The translations under genes were made by a program, and so were the position numbers. Under the pieces are notes generated by a model. It saw nothing but the letters and a program-made list of their open reading frames with translations, ran no database searches and had not been told where the DNA came from. From NCBI GenBank assembly GCA_019671005.1, contig CM033718.1, positions 35,418,508 to 35,482,507 on the forward strand: a stretch of DNA of 64,000 bases, read 5' to 3'. Source of the DNA: Hibiscus mutabilis. Taxonomy: Eukaryota > Streptophyta > Magnoliopsida > Malvales > Malvaceae. Positions 21,180 to 33,827 of the stretch are shown one piece after another; position 1 is the first letter of the stretch, and every line of letters starts with the position of its first letter.

Positions 21180-23358
21180 TGTAACATCCTAAAGCTGGCT
21201 TAGTAGTAAAACGAGCCTAGAGTGCTAAAACCAAACACATATAACTAATTTACCTTACAAGTTAAAGTTCGATATACCCAAAAGGGGTAAATTGTTGTCA
21301 CTAGACAACTTATACATTGCTGCTGAAGACACAAATTAAAGTTCAAATGTTTAGATTAAAATTTTGTAAACAAAGATGAGACATGATCACAAAATTTTCT
21401 TAAGCTAAAGGTTACTCATTTCACTTAATAACCTCTTATTACCATTAAATCTTCTTAATGCTATCAATCTTAGATTCCGCTTGAGTTCTGAATAACAAAA
21501 TCGAGATATAGCATATACATATTTCTTCAATTATTCTTAACCATCTAATATCCACATGGCATAATTATTATCTCATTTTATGCTAAAGAAATTCATTTGA
21601 CAATTAACATGTTATGATCATGTATTCATACGATATTTTTCAATATGTTGGAAGGAACTCTTTTCATACATGGAGAAAGACCAAATTCCACAAACAATTA
21701 ACCAAACATCAATACAGATTATCCCAGGCTACATCTAACTATGTAATTATCAAGTTGACAAAGCCTACACATTAAGATCATTCGAATATCATGCTCATAC
21801 CCTTTTCAACGAGCTACCCATCGAATTCCAAAATAATCCGTATGAAAACTTGTTATCATAGACAATACTAGGCAGAACTTATATCTTACAATTAAACCAC
21901 CTAGTCATTTTCATGTCATTAAGAGGCATACGAATAACTCATTAAAATTATCCAACATCGGTAAACATCAAGGTTGCCATTAATGACCAAACAGGTTTTT
22001 AATTATACATTATAAGAACTCAATTATATATGAAGCATATCCAACGTCCTAACTAACATCACAAAAGGTAGCTTAGCCGATAAGTAATTAACCATACATT
22101 GATCTTATATATTTTGTACTATAATTAACTATTCTATAAGCAAACTAACATAACATACTTATCTAGAATTCATTCGAATAACATGCTGGCCTAATTACTC
22201 AAAAAGAGCATTTTGAACCACCATAATTTTAAACATATAGATTATGCAATTCGTAAGTTTATCATGCCTTAATTTAAGCCACTATATTTGATAAACAAGT
22301 AGATAACACAATCTGATTTCATTTTGAACTTGCTATCAAACTTAATCCACAAGCAACTATTTGATTAACATAATTACAAGGTCATATGGCCATCAAACAA
22401 GTTCCCAAAGAATATAATTGATTATTAGCGAAAGCACAAGTTGCTTATGAACTTAAATACATATATATATAACCAAAGAAGACAATCAAATATATCATGC
22501 TCAATTCATTACACATATGCCACCATCTAGGAGTTTATGGACCAAAAGCTACAATACTACGTACAACAACTCTGGAATAGCAACTTGCAACCTTCGAACA
22601 TGACCAAACGCAAAGCTTCTCAGAACCTGAAATGCATGACAATAAATGCATTAGGCTTTTATAGCCTAAGTGAGGTAATGATGGCAAGGTAACAACAATA
22701 AAATTCATGATCTGTAAATGGAAACCAAGTAATTCAAGTATGTAATTTCACAAGAATTTTCTTACATTTTAAGTTAGCTTTAACATGACTTGTATATTAG
22801 AAGCTTATTTAGAGTTTATGATCTTTCACGTTTATTGAAATTCTTTTCAAGGATTAAACTTAGTTTCATTTTCATGCTCACCAAGGTCCTTATCAAGGTT
22901 TATGCTCACCAAGAGCCTTATCACAGTTCACGATCACCAAGAGCCTTAACAAAGATCATAGCACATTCAAGATTCTTTTAGTACCCTTATTTGATTCCTC
23001 ATAAAGTTCATGTCTTTCAAAAGTTTGCCTTGGTTCACATTTGGTCTTGAATAACATTGGTCTGTGTTTGACCATATAGGTCCATAATACACATAGCACA
23101 AAGTGCATATCAATGGCTAGTGACTGAACATAACAATCCTAGACTTCTTACTATCCAACCAAACTGTCGCCAATCTCTGTACATCTCTCCTATTACCTCC
23201 TATTGTCACCAATATATCACATATAATAAGGGGTGTCCCCCGAGCCGTAGCTCATGGACCGTAGTACCAAAGTATACCATGTATTATGTCAAAGTGTCCA
23301 AGGGTTTCCATTGAATAGGCAACTTATAAATCTTTTGTTTTAAGGTTAATAGAGGTTT
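21180..23358 (-). repeat. Element II 3' LTR, first segment
   Basis: Collinear with 40760-42940 with few differences. Contains a 28-bp x3 repeat (22875-22958), the TTAGGCT dyad (22651-22669) and the GGGG-tgt-CCCC segment near 23231. It is interrupted at 23359-23363 by the CTTAT duplication of the solo LTR; the LTR resumes at 27902. Confidence 0.85.
22875..22958. repeat. 28-bp minisatellite, three units
   Basis: Three 28-bp units around TCACCAAGAGCCTTATC. Copies recur at 42458-42541 (three units) and about 36929-36980 (two units) in the related LTRs. Confidence 0.85.
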
Positions 23359-23363
23359 CTTAT
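23359..23363. repeat. Left TSD of solo LTR A (CTTAT)
   Basis: Perfect match to 27897-27901. The undisturbed site near 42930 reads TTTCTTATGATACAAG, confirming the insertion. Confidence 0.9.
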
Positions 23364-25893
23364 TGTAGTACCCCAACCCAGACATGGAAGGAAATGCCTA
23401 AATAAAAGTAGACAGTCTAACTTGTCTAACAAGTTAGTGATCAAAATAAAGAAAGGTGTATAAAGATAATTACTTAGGATACAAGGCATTATTCGAACAA
23501 AACATAGAAGATGGTTCAAGGGCAAATCAGATAGTTAAGGTTATCATAATGATTCAATTAACTGTTGTAAGCATGCATTTCAAGACATAACTCATGAAAC
23601 TAAATAAGGACTATGAGGATTCCATAAGTTAAATAAAAAGGCTTAAGTCCATTTAACCACTTAATCGCAAGTGTGAGTTCATATTGCCTATAATCGTTTA
23701 GTTATCTATTTAGGTCATTCATTCTCAAATTAAATTCCACATACATGTTCAAGTAACCATACTAAATGACTATCAAGCATTCGAAACAACTCCTAACATG
23801 AAACTACATCATTTAAATATTCATCCATAGCTACTCTAGCAGATCAACTAATTACCAAACATTAACCAAACACGGAATATATATAAGTCTTGTTAGTGTA
23901 ATATTTACATCCCACCATAGAATTCTAAAGATTCTCAAGCCTAGCATTCGAGCTAGTGCCACTTTCTAGGAGTTTACATATAACAAAACGAAACATACTT
24001 TTGTTGCCTTTAGTGACCTTGCTTTAACTCTTCAAACTTTAACTATTGACCAGCTTTTCCTGAAAAAGGTGACAGGGTGAGCAATTAGGTTGCTAGCTTC
24101 AACACTTAAACAACAACAGTGTAAATACATGCTCTCAAATCACTTAGCAAGAAGCTTATTTAAGCATAATTATAAGATAGCAATAACCAAGTTCCAAGGA
24201 TAATATGTCATCAAGCAACCATTAGAGTTGTTTAGTTTAATAACCAAATCTATCGTAGGTAATCTAAATCGTTTAATACGGCCTTGCCTAGTTAAAGTCT
24301 AGAAGAACATAATCAATCAAACATTATCAGGCACTGGTAACATGTACCACTGAAACATATAATCCTTTCAGTCAATACATTATCATGCAATGGTAACATG
24401 TACCATTGGAACATATAATCCTTTAAATTAATCAGGGGCACCTTAGTACCATTTAGGGGACCTTAGTCCAGTTCAGGCTGAGCTCAAAAGTTTCTAATGG
24501 CATGCCACTCAAACTAGGGCTAACTAATCAAGGCTCTTATAGCCTTTATACTAACTTGCTAAATACATTCCTTTAACACTTCAAATACTTTAACTATATT
24601 CACAGAATGCTACATTAAGCATTAAAGAGAACCAATTTCAGGTTTAATTCGAAAAGGCACAAACAATTGTCCATACTTACCTTGGACACTAACACCTTAC
24701 CAAGCATTAGCAACCCCAAGCAGTTACAGGCATATTATGCCTCACCATACAACCAAGTAGCTTAATAAATTCAGCAATCTATGCTTACATAAACATAGTT
24801 ATACTCACAAATATTCCAAGTTATTCTTGATTGTGGATCACAACTCCCTTTCTCCTCCCGTCCTCTTGATCGACGCCCTTGTTGTCTAATTATAACTAGG
24901 TTTAACAATGTATTAGAATCAATTCACTATCACTTGATTTATCTACTTGTTACACACACATGCTTAGCCAAGCCTTTAAGGTAGAATCCTCTAATAACTC
25001 TCTATATAATGCCTAATTTCATAACAACATTTATATAATTAAGAAATTTGAGGCAGTAAACATCACAATACACAAAACAGTCCCCTAGTTCTTAATCATT
25101 TCGAACTGTCGTTTCCCAAACTTAATGCTTTTGTTCCTACGATCCATTTCCTTATCCAATTATAAGCATCCAATTTGTCCTACAATAATTATAAGTTTTA
25201 AGACACGAACCAACTCTCAAATCTACTTCAAAACAATATTCAATTTGCCTAATTTTCTTAAAACAAACTCATTAAACAATCTCCTGGTGTAGGGCAGATT
25301 CTGCTTCTTTGTAGAACTTAGTTAAACAGCCTTTAATTCACAACTAAGTCCTTCCCCTGCTTTCTCACAATTTATACAATCTTGAAAATCATTAGTTCAA
25401 TACTTTGTTACCAATTTTAATATTTAAACAGTCCCCATTTTGCAGAAAGATCAAAACAGTTTCATTCCATGTCATAAACGAACAGGGCAGTCTTATAATT
25501 TTGTGTATAAACCTTGACTCAATCTATAACAATTCAATACCACAATTTCCAGTAATTTTCCAGCAAATTCTAACATTGATTATCTTTCTAATGTATCAAT
25601 TTAACATTACACATACATTTGATATCCAATTCATTGTTCAAACCATCAATGAAATGTCAATTTTCAAAACTGTTTCATTAAGAACTATATAACCGAGCAG
25701 AGCAGTTTCTAATCGCCTTTTTATTCAACCTTTAAACATAGTCTTTAATTCATTGTTTCATGCTGGATTCATCTAATCATAGCCTATTGAACATTCTTAT
25801 GATTCTAAATCACAATTCCACAATTCTCGGCTGTTCATGCATGATAAAATTTTACTTCAATTCCCATTCTAACTAACATTCTATCGAACCAGG

Positions 25894-26123
25894 ATCAAAT
25901 GAAGAGGTGAGCCTTTAAATAGGCAATTACAGAGTTTTAATATAACTAAAATTATACTTTTATCTATAATTTAAATAATATTTATCCATAATTTAAATAA
26001 GACTTCTAATAAACCTAAACTACTGACTTAGAAATAAACTCTAATTACACATTAAATTAAACTCTAACACTTCTCGTCAACTTACATTCCCCTCAGGCTC
26101 TAACACTTCTTGGATAACTTACA
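25894..26123 (-). repeat. TRIM-like 3' LTR (truncated)
   Basis: Almost identical to 27225-27457, starting at ATCAAATG and ending CTTGGATAACTTACA. Confidence 0.85.
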
Positions 26124-26136
26124 CTCCCCTCAAGCT
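26124..26136 (-). other. PPT of TRIM-like element
   Basis: Minus strand AGCTTGAGGGGAG directly before the LTR start TGTAAGTT. Confidence 0.7.
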
Positions 26137-26597
26137 GGCGAGCAAACGTAGTAGAGCACCAGCTTGGATCTTGGATGTGACGCCCTACTCATATTTCTTC
26201 TGTTCTTTCTTAGAGAAAGAATCTCCCCTTTTTGGGGAGCCATTGCGTTGAACAACTAGGACATAATCATGTTGTTCTTTGAACGGCCATTGTTGAAAAT
26301 TTGCAAACGATGTTACTGGTTTCTGCATCATTCTTGAGATGTCTACCAACTTTACTGTTGTTATTGGTTTCTGCACCCTCCTTAGATGTCTTCCAGCTTT
26401 TCTCTGTCAGTGATGATCTTTTTTAGGTTTTTACATCTTCTGAGATGTCTTCCAGCTTTTTCTGTCATTCACGGACTAAGTAGCTGCTTCCATTCAACAA
26501 TGATCACAGGAATCTACACTCCCCTCAAGCTGGTAGTTGCACAAACTAGAATTTCAGCTTGGATCTTTGATGTAGAATCCCTTAAAAAACATTATAT

Positions 26598-26865
26598 AGT
26601 TTTTAAGGCTAAACTAGAACCTTTTCTCCTATCTTTTATAATTGATGGCTGAGATAGAACCAGATAGTTTTTAAGGCTAAACTATAACCTTTCCCTATCT
26701 TTTACAATGGATGGATAAAATAGAACCAAATAGTTTTTAAGGCTAAACTATAACCTTTCCCTATCTTTTAGGATGGATGGCTAAGATAGAACCAAATAGT
26801 TTTTAAGGCTAAACTATAACCTTTTCATATTTCTTTTTGATTGGCTAAGATAGAACCATTAAATC
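26598..26865. repeat. 67-bp tandem repeat, four units
   Basis: TAGTTTTTAAGGCTAAACTA recurs at 26598, 26665, 26731 and 26798, spaced 66-67 bases, with matching AGATAGAACCA ends. Confidence 0.88.
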
Positions 26866-27062
26866 GAGAACAAAATAACAAAATTAAACGAGTAGAAATT
26901 TCACCATAGATGTAAGATTCCAACGAGAGAGAAGCCGAGGAATGAGTGTGGCCTAATGATAGCAGCAGAAAAGAAAAACGACGTGCATCTGAAAAATTAG
27001 ATCGTCGATCTGTTTCAGATTAGAGATGACATCAGTGGTGACGATATCAAGATCGTTGTTGG

Positions 27063-27074
27063 CTCATGATACCA
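27063..27074 (-). other. PBS of TRIM-like element
   Basis: Minus strand TGGTATCATGAG directly inside the 5' LTR, close to TGGTATCAGAGC (initiator Met tRNA type). Confidence 0.75.
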
Positions 27075-27457
27075 TGTGAGAAAGGGGCCATGGTGGCCGA
27101 AAAAGATGAAAGCCGGTGAACAATGAACAATAAAATATAAAAAGCTACAGTTTAACGATAGAACAAAAATAATATTTTCAACAGAGAACAATGTGTTTCT
27201 CTGTATTTTCTCGTATTCTTCTTAATCAAATGTGTATAAGGTGAGCCTTTAAATAGGCAATTACAGAGTTTTAATATAACTAAAATTATACTTTTATCTA
27301 TAATTTAAATAATATTTATCCATAATTTAAATAAGACTTCTAATAAACCTAAACTACTGACTTAGAAATAAACTCTAATTACACATTAAATTAAACTCTA
27401 ACTCTTCTCGTCAACTTACATTCCCCTCAAGCTCTAACACTTCTTGGATAACTTACA
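27075..27457 (-). repeat. TRIM-like 5' LTR (383 bp)
   Basis: TGTGAGAAAGG to GATAACTTACA on the plus strand, so TG...CA ends are intact. Confidence 0.82.
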
Positions 27458-27896
27458 GTTCGACTATATTTATCTCTAAGTCACATTACAATTTAAAAGA
27501 ATAACACCAAGGAAACTTACATTCTCAAGCAGGCTAGCACAAATCAAGCTCTAATTTAACCGAAATTTCAAGTAATCTTGACAACATGAACGAACCTTCT
27601 CCTTTTCTCTCAATTTCAAAAATCTCAGTTTAAAGAGAATGAAGATGAAAGTGGTTATTTGTTTGGTTTCTAACAAGGATTAATTTGGCCATACACTTGC
27701 TCCAATACAAGAATGCCATCTCATTCTACCCTTCATGAAATTTAATTTACCATGCAAGACCACACTTTTGAATATTAAACTAGATGGTTACCTTAATTTT
27801 AACTCCTCTATTTCTTACACTTTCAATTTGGCCATTCGAAGAAACACAATTATAGACACCCTATCTATTTTCTAAATCAGAATTTAGGATGTTACA

Positions 27897-27901
27897 CTTA
27901 T
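27897..27901. repeat. Right TSD of solo LTR A (CTTAT)
   Basis: Perfect copy of 23359-23363. Confidence 0.9.
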
Positions 27902-28350
27902 GATACAAGTAACCTTACTTATTTCTTCTTTTCAATAATTTGTAGTACAAGTTGAGCTTCTTGCACTTGAAGACTTTAGAATTCAGGGATTTATCATTTC
28001 GATAATCCATCTTTTATCAGAATCTCGTAATCTTATTGGGCAATAGTCAGTTTCAAGCTTTGTAGCAAAGTATACACATCATCTATTACAATTATAACAT
28101 AGCAAGGCAAGGAATACTTATATAATGCATACATAACTAAAATGTTTATCAAAGATGTCATGCTATGAATCTCTCACATGTTATGCTCTATGTGAGCCAT
28201 ATGCTTATGCTTGTAATGTATCATAACATATCATGGAACAAGGTTCGAAATAACACCGTGTCACCCGAACCAAAAACAACTACACTCACCTCTTATCCCG
28301 AAGTTACGGGATACCTGAACCACAATCACATCCCTCATTTTCCAACTCAC
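27902..28350 (-). repeat. Element II 3' LTR, second segment
   Basis: Continues the LTR beyond solo LTR A and matches about 42940-43393. It holds TATCCCG-aagtta-CGGGATA (28294-28313), a perfect 7-bp dyad. Homology to Element II stops at 28350, where Element I LTR sequence begins. Confidence 0.8.
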
Positions 28351-28352
28351 AA

Positions 28353-30274
28353 TTATAGGCACTATTTCACATATACACTGGTTTACTAGACAAAACTTCA
28401 CTGTTCTTCACTCACAAAATTGCATGTTTCTTATTAACCAAAACTGCATTTCTGCATTGATTTCTTATAAAAACTGCACTGTTTCTTCATTCACAAAACT
28501 GCATTTCTGTCCAGTTTTTAGACTACCAAATTGCACTGTTTTAAGATAGCGTTCAGTACTGTTTAAGATAACAAAACTGCTCAATTTTAAGTCAACATTC
28601 TGCATTCAATTTAGCTTCTAAAATTGCACTTATTTAACGTAACAAACAGTACAGTCTTTAACACCAATTCTGCATAGTTTTAATCTATAAAACTGCACTG
28701 GTTTTAACTACATTTTTTCACTGGTTTTATTCATAGTCAAGACTGGACTGTGTTATACTTATAAAACCGCACTTTCATATATTTAAATTTGCAAAGTTTT
28801 GAGCTTATTTTTATACAACTTTAAGACACTGTTTTGCTTGTAATTATACACAGTTTTGTGATCTCACATTTATACACTTCTTTATTCGAAACAGTCCTCT
28901 CAAATCTTCAATTATGCATAACAGTTCAATTCACAAACATATTCACACTCAAATTAGTCCACGTTCAAGCGTATACACACACACACATATATATACACAC
29001 TCACTCAGCTCATAACATATTTATATACTAAATTTCCATTACCAACAAGCAAATGACCAATCCTCCACCCAAAACACATATCATTCTTAGATAACCAACT
29101 CCTAATTAAATTTTCAGCAATTTCCTACCATTGTGGATCTATTCTGGATTCTTTTAATGATCAAATGATTAAAAACAGTCTCCTTATAGGATATTTAACA
29201 TTTAATAGACTTCTAACAAGCCAAACAACAAGAATTTCGAATTAATCTTATTAACTTATTACCACCACTTTTATGCCCTGTTTTTTAGGCTACTGGTTGT
29301 GATTTAATTCAGGTTTGTCTAAGTTTCAAAACATAATACTTAACAGGACAGTTCATTAAACAAATTCGAGTGCTCTAATTAGCTTCAATCACATGATTTC
29401 ATAGAATTATCAAAGAACCTGAATTCCCAAATTCAATTTATCATAAACAATTTAGATCACAACTAAAGCGCATTCATCTCTCTCTCTACATCAATCCCTC
29501 AAATTCCTAAGTTCACAAAATCAAACATCATAGAAAGCTTCAATTGAGATATTCGAAATTATCAAAACATAATCACATAGAATTGTACTCACAAGCATTT
29601 TAATTATCCAATTTCACAATCAAAGCTCTCTATCTAAAAGCTACAATTGAAATTTCTCAATATTCTATTACATGGAATCCAATCACAAATCCAAATTAAG
29701 AAGGGTAGCGAAGTTACTTACTTTCAATTACACCAACATGCAAGCACAACTAAGCTACCGAGCTCTTCAATGCTTCAAACACTATTATTTTCCCAATTCT
29801 ATTGCTCTCACTAGTTCTTAATTCTCGATTAAATGAGGATGACGATCAAAAGAGAGAGGTGAAGAAGAATGATGTTTTTGCTATCCTCTTTCCCCACCAA
29901 ATGGCCGAATCTCTCTATCTCATTAACACATGTTTTAATTCTCAATTGACAAGCGGGTTAAACCTTGGATTTTTCATAGATTAACATGCAATCTCTCATT
30001 TATCACAAAGTCACATTTTAGTCATTCTACAAAAGCCACTCACTTTCGTTCATATTCCAAATAGGCCCTAAACTTATTTCATTCCATTTTAAATTATACT
30101 AATTTAAGTTACTTTGTATAATGGTAACATTTGAATTATTTTATATACTAATTTAACTCAGAGAGGACCTGATATCGACCCCTTTAAAATTCATATAAGT
30201 TTATTTTATCACAAAGGACTATTTTAAATACAAGAATTACTAAATACGGTTGACCCATTTTTAGGGGTATTATA
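28353..30274 (-). repeat. Element I 3' LTR (partial)
   Basis: Near-identical to 38298-40220. Ends GGGGTATTATA, a C-to-T change from the GGGGTATTACA of its partner. Contains an (AC)n/(AT)n run at 28972-29000. Confidence 0.85.
28972..29000. repeat. (AC)n/(AT)n microsatellite
   Basis: Compound dinucleotide run; a shorter counterpart lies at 38924-38947 in the partner LTR, differing in length. Confidence 0.88.
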
Positions 30275-30303
30275 ATTCCTCCCCCTTAAAAGAATTTCGT
30301 CCT
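30275..30303 (-). other. PPT and pol-end signature of Element I
   Basis: Minus strand GAGGACGAAATTC, then CTTTTAAGGGGGAGGAAT, directly upstream of the 3' LTR. A GAGGACGAAATTC-AAGGGGGG block is familiar from the 3' end of Tekay/Del-type chromoviruses; it links this non-coding element to that lineage (inference). Confidence 0.7.
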
Positions 30304-30356
30304 CGAATTTCTATAGAACTAGATTTAGAGAATTTCTTATCTAGGCATATCGGTCT

Positions 30357-30361
30357 CATAA
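30357..30361. repeat. Left TSD of solo LTR B (CATAA)
   Basis: Perfect match to 33823-33827. Confidence 0.88.
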
Positions 30362-30760
30362 TGTAACATACTCTAACCACCCTAATAGGATTAGGTAAGT
30401 TACCACAATTTCAATCAATGATCCATTCAATTAAAGCTAGTGAGCTCAATTCATTTTAAACCTTTCTTGCTCATTAAGTAAGTATTCGAATAGGTGAGGA
30501 CCCAATAGAAAATGCATGATGCACCTACTAGATATATTAGGACCCATAATGCAATTTGTTATCATAATCAATACCATTTAGGACTTACTTGTTCTTCAAG
30601 CAACCATTCGAACTAGATGGAAAACACAATAGAAAATTTCAACATTCAATGTAGCTATTATGCATACCAATAGGTGATTTACATCATTTACCTATGTGAC
30701 CTTAATCAAGCATACATGCTTTCAATGTTATGTACATCATTTGACTAGGACAATAAGTGA

Positions 30761-31046
30761 CCAAAGTGGTTCATGTCTAAACATGTAGGTTACTACATTT
30801 ACTTGTTGTTAATTAGCCAACTTCAATAGGTCTATTCAATCCATTACATGCATAAACCAACCATGGGAATCTAACATTAGGCTAACAAGCATTCAAGTTT
30901 AATCCAAAGTGGTTCATGTCTAAACATGTAGGTTACTACATTTACTTGTTGTTAATTAGCCAACTTCAATAGGTCTATTCAATCCATTACATGCATAAAC
31001 CAACCATGGGAATCTAACATTAGGCTAACAAGCATTCAAGTTTAAT
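30761..31046. repeat. Perfect 143-bp tandem duplication
   Basis: 30761-30903 and 30904-31046 are identical by eye; each starts CCAAAGTGG and ends CAAGTTTAAT. Confidence 0.92.
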
Positions 31047-31739
31047 TAAGTGTATACATACCCATATTTACATACAATACTCTTTATAGGTCATAGATGA
31101 AGTTAATATATACAAACCATTACTAAGTGATCATGAATATACATGCCTTAGGTGCCACCATCCTAGGAGAACTATAACAAGATGAAAACATACTCTTTCA
31201 AGCAAAATGTGACTTGTACGAGCTTAGACTTCGGGATAGGATCCAATATCAACCTTAATCGTAGTAAAGAGACTTGATTAAGCAAAGCTTAGTGAGTGAG
31301 TTCATGTTACAAGACAATCAATACAATAAGTCTCAACTACGAACCATCTAGTAGATGGTATGGTTCCCCCATCAATAAGGAACCATTCGAAACTTTATAA
31401 GCAATACTAGATGCATTTGCTTAATTTTCAATCCAATATCAATACAAGGCTTGAAATTTAGACATGCTCAATCATCCAATTCGAATAACATTAGGCATAA
31501 CATGTCATTTGAACACAATCAATGTCTCAAACTCAAGCAATCTCATATAAGGAATGTCTCAATATCAATAGTTCATGGCATTCAATTTTCCTTTATTATC
31601 AATCAATGCAATTCAATGTAGCAATAGATTCAATGTACATGAGGTATAAGTTTATTTTATGTATAGCCTTGAGAATCGATTACTCAGTCTAGATACTCGA
31701 GTCCCCAACCAAACTGTTGCCAATAACAATAATCAATAG

Positions 31740-31831
31740 GGTACAAAGTACCGGTCAAATCCCTCCTGTTGTCACCAATGACCAATAACAATACTTACCT
31801 CCTACTGTCGCCAATTAGGGACCAATGTCCC
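31740..31831. repeat. Dyads GGTAC-aaa-GTACC and GGGAC-caat-GTCCC
   Basis: Two perfect 5-bp dyads (31740-31752, 31818-31831) in the LTR position occupied by the hairpin minisatellites elsewhere. Between them are degenerate TGTTGTCACCAATGACC/TGTCGCCAAT repeats. Confidence 0.7.
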
Positions 31832-33822
31832 GAACTGTAGTCTACCCCGATAATGAGCTCTATAGACTCTATGGCATACCAACTATATCTAAGACCAACT
31901 CGAGACCAAGGCTTACAATAGTTATCACTTTCATTCAATTAGAAGCTTGATTCGATTCAATGTGCACATTTAGTACCAATATCCCCTTTCAGTCGAATAT
32001 GGTTCAATACCAATTGCTCAATGATCAATATTTTACAATCAATGAATGCATATCTATCAATAAGTCATTAGATCAATAGATTGAGTTGTCTTTAAGTTAA
32101 CAACTAGCATGCTTCAATACAATAGAAATCAAGTTAGCAAAGATCATGCTACAACAATCAATTTAATCAAGGAAGAATGCTTATCAATCAAGTAATCATT
32201 CAATTGCTACAATCAAGTAAACAAACCAATGTTCCTCAAATGAACACTTACCTTACAAATGCTTAAGAGCATGCGTATTATACCATTTAAACTATAAATC
32301 AACAAGCAAATTAAATCAAGAAATACTTGGAAAGGTTACCGTCCTTTCCAAAACTTTAAACTACAGTCACATGAATTTTCCTAGCTATTGTCGATCCCGG
32401 ATTGAAATCCCTTTCCCTCTACTAGCTTGCTTATCTATGTGAGCCCCTTTTTCCTCAATTTTCACTTGATCTATCATTACATATAATGCATAGTGTATTA
32501 GATAGAATCCATCAACCATTTAAGTCATTATATGACTCTATACATTCAAGCATTCAATTCAAACATCAAGACTGTTGCTGCCTGGTAGCATGTGCACTAC
32601 TTGCTTAAATGTTCATATCTTTTATTCCGTATGGCGGAATTTCGAACTGTTTACACCGTTAGAAAGCTAACTTAACTGTCCTTCTAGCCATATAGGCCTT
32701 ACATTTTTATTCATTGTGAATTAATACAGTTTTTTATTTAAAGGTAGACCAAATTATGCCACTGGACAGTTTGGACTGTCCTTAGAGATTAATCTCTACA
32801 AACTGTTTTATAACTCGGAATTCGATTCCGTTTGTTGTATACGAAACTAGACATACTCATGATTCTGTACATATAAGATGTACTCTATAATTTGGTCTAT
32901 GTGATTTTCTACAAATTTTTAAACTCACAGCCCGAAATAGAGTCTTCTGGACATCTTTCCTTTAGCTAGATTCTAGCTTCATTAATCACTTAGACAAAGA
33001 TTCTAACATGATTGTTCAACATATATACTCATTCATACATGTCTAAGTCAGTCCAATTATGTGTCAAACCTATAAAAACAGGGCAATTGAGCAATATTTT
33101 CGAATTGATTCAATAAGACATCATCTCCCAAGATTTTCCAGCAACAAGAATTTCAATTCACATATCAATCATCCATTATGATTATCTTCTAAGTTTTTCC
33201 AGCAACTAACATAACAATTCACCATCAATTTGGTTAATGACATCAATTTCAAAGGCCATTCGATTCTAATGGGTTCTCACTAGACATATATACCAATTGA
33301 TTCAATATAAGAACACATACAAAACTCTTAATTAATTCCCAATTTCCAGCAATCAATCTAACATTTCTCAAGCCAAACAAGTTGTTATAATCACAAAATC
33401 AAAGAGGAATTCATGAACACTAAACATCACCTTAAAATTGAACACAATTCCAAAGCTTTAATCTATGAACATGGAGTTTTCACACTCATTTCCTTTCTCT
33501 CTAAATTGGCTCATCCATTCGGCACTAGGCATAAGAAGATGATAATGGATCATCAATTAACTCTCCCAAAATGACTAATTTTCCCTTGATTATCAACTAA
33601 TTAATGACATGTGTAGGGACATTTAGGAATATAGGAATTTAGCATGCATCCCTTCATTTTGTTATTTGTTTCGGTTTGGTCACTTATAATTTAGGTTACC
33701 ACTTTTTCATTTATAGCATTCTAGTCCTTATTAACTAGACCTAGTACCTTACTTTCAATCAATTAGAGATTTAATGAAGGCATTGTAATAACTTCCTTTA
33801 TACTAGTTTTGAGGATATTACA

Positions 33823-33827
33823 CATAA
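33823..33827. repeat. Right TSD of solo LTR B (CATAA)
   Basis: Perfect copy of 30357-30361. Confidence 0.88.

Larger units (their letters stand above)
25894..27457 (-). mobile_element. Small non-autonomous LTR element (TRIM-like)
   Basis: Minus strand: 5' LTR 27457-27075 (383 bp, starts TGTAAGTTATCC), PBS at 27074-27063, interior of about 950 bp, PPT at 26136-26124, 3' LTR 26123-25894. The 3' LTR is missing its last ~150 bases: homology stops at 25894, where the partner starts at 27225. The interior shows no gag or pol; it holds a 67-bp tandem repeat and repeated GATGTCTTCCAGCTTTT words. No clean TSD is visible because of the truncation. Size and lack of coding fit the TRIM class. Confidence 0.78.
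23364..27896. mobile_element. Solo LTR A inside Element II's 3' LTR
   Basis: TGTAGTACCCC to GGATGTTACA, bounded by perfect CTTAT duplications. Removing the TRIM-like insert (25894-27457) leaves about 2.97 kb. No PBS, PPT or second LTR is present, so a full element inserted and recombined to a solo LTR. The ends form an imperfect inverted repeat like the other large LTRs; orientation is not certain. AAGGCT-cttat-AGCCTT near 24524 parallels the TTAGGCT dyad of the other LTRs. Confidence 0.85.
30362..33822. mobile_element. Solo LTR B (3461 bp) in Element I interior
   Basis: TGTAACATACTC to GAGGATATTACA with perfect CATAA duplications. No internal region. Carries dyads at 31740-31752 and 31818-31831, followed by GAGCTC and a GGCATAC landmark in the same order as in the LTRs at 1864-5766 and 5767-8034. 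A perfect 143-bp tandem duplication lies at 30761-31046. Confidence 0.87.
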
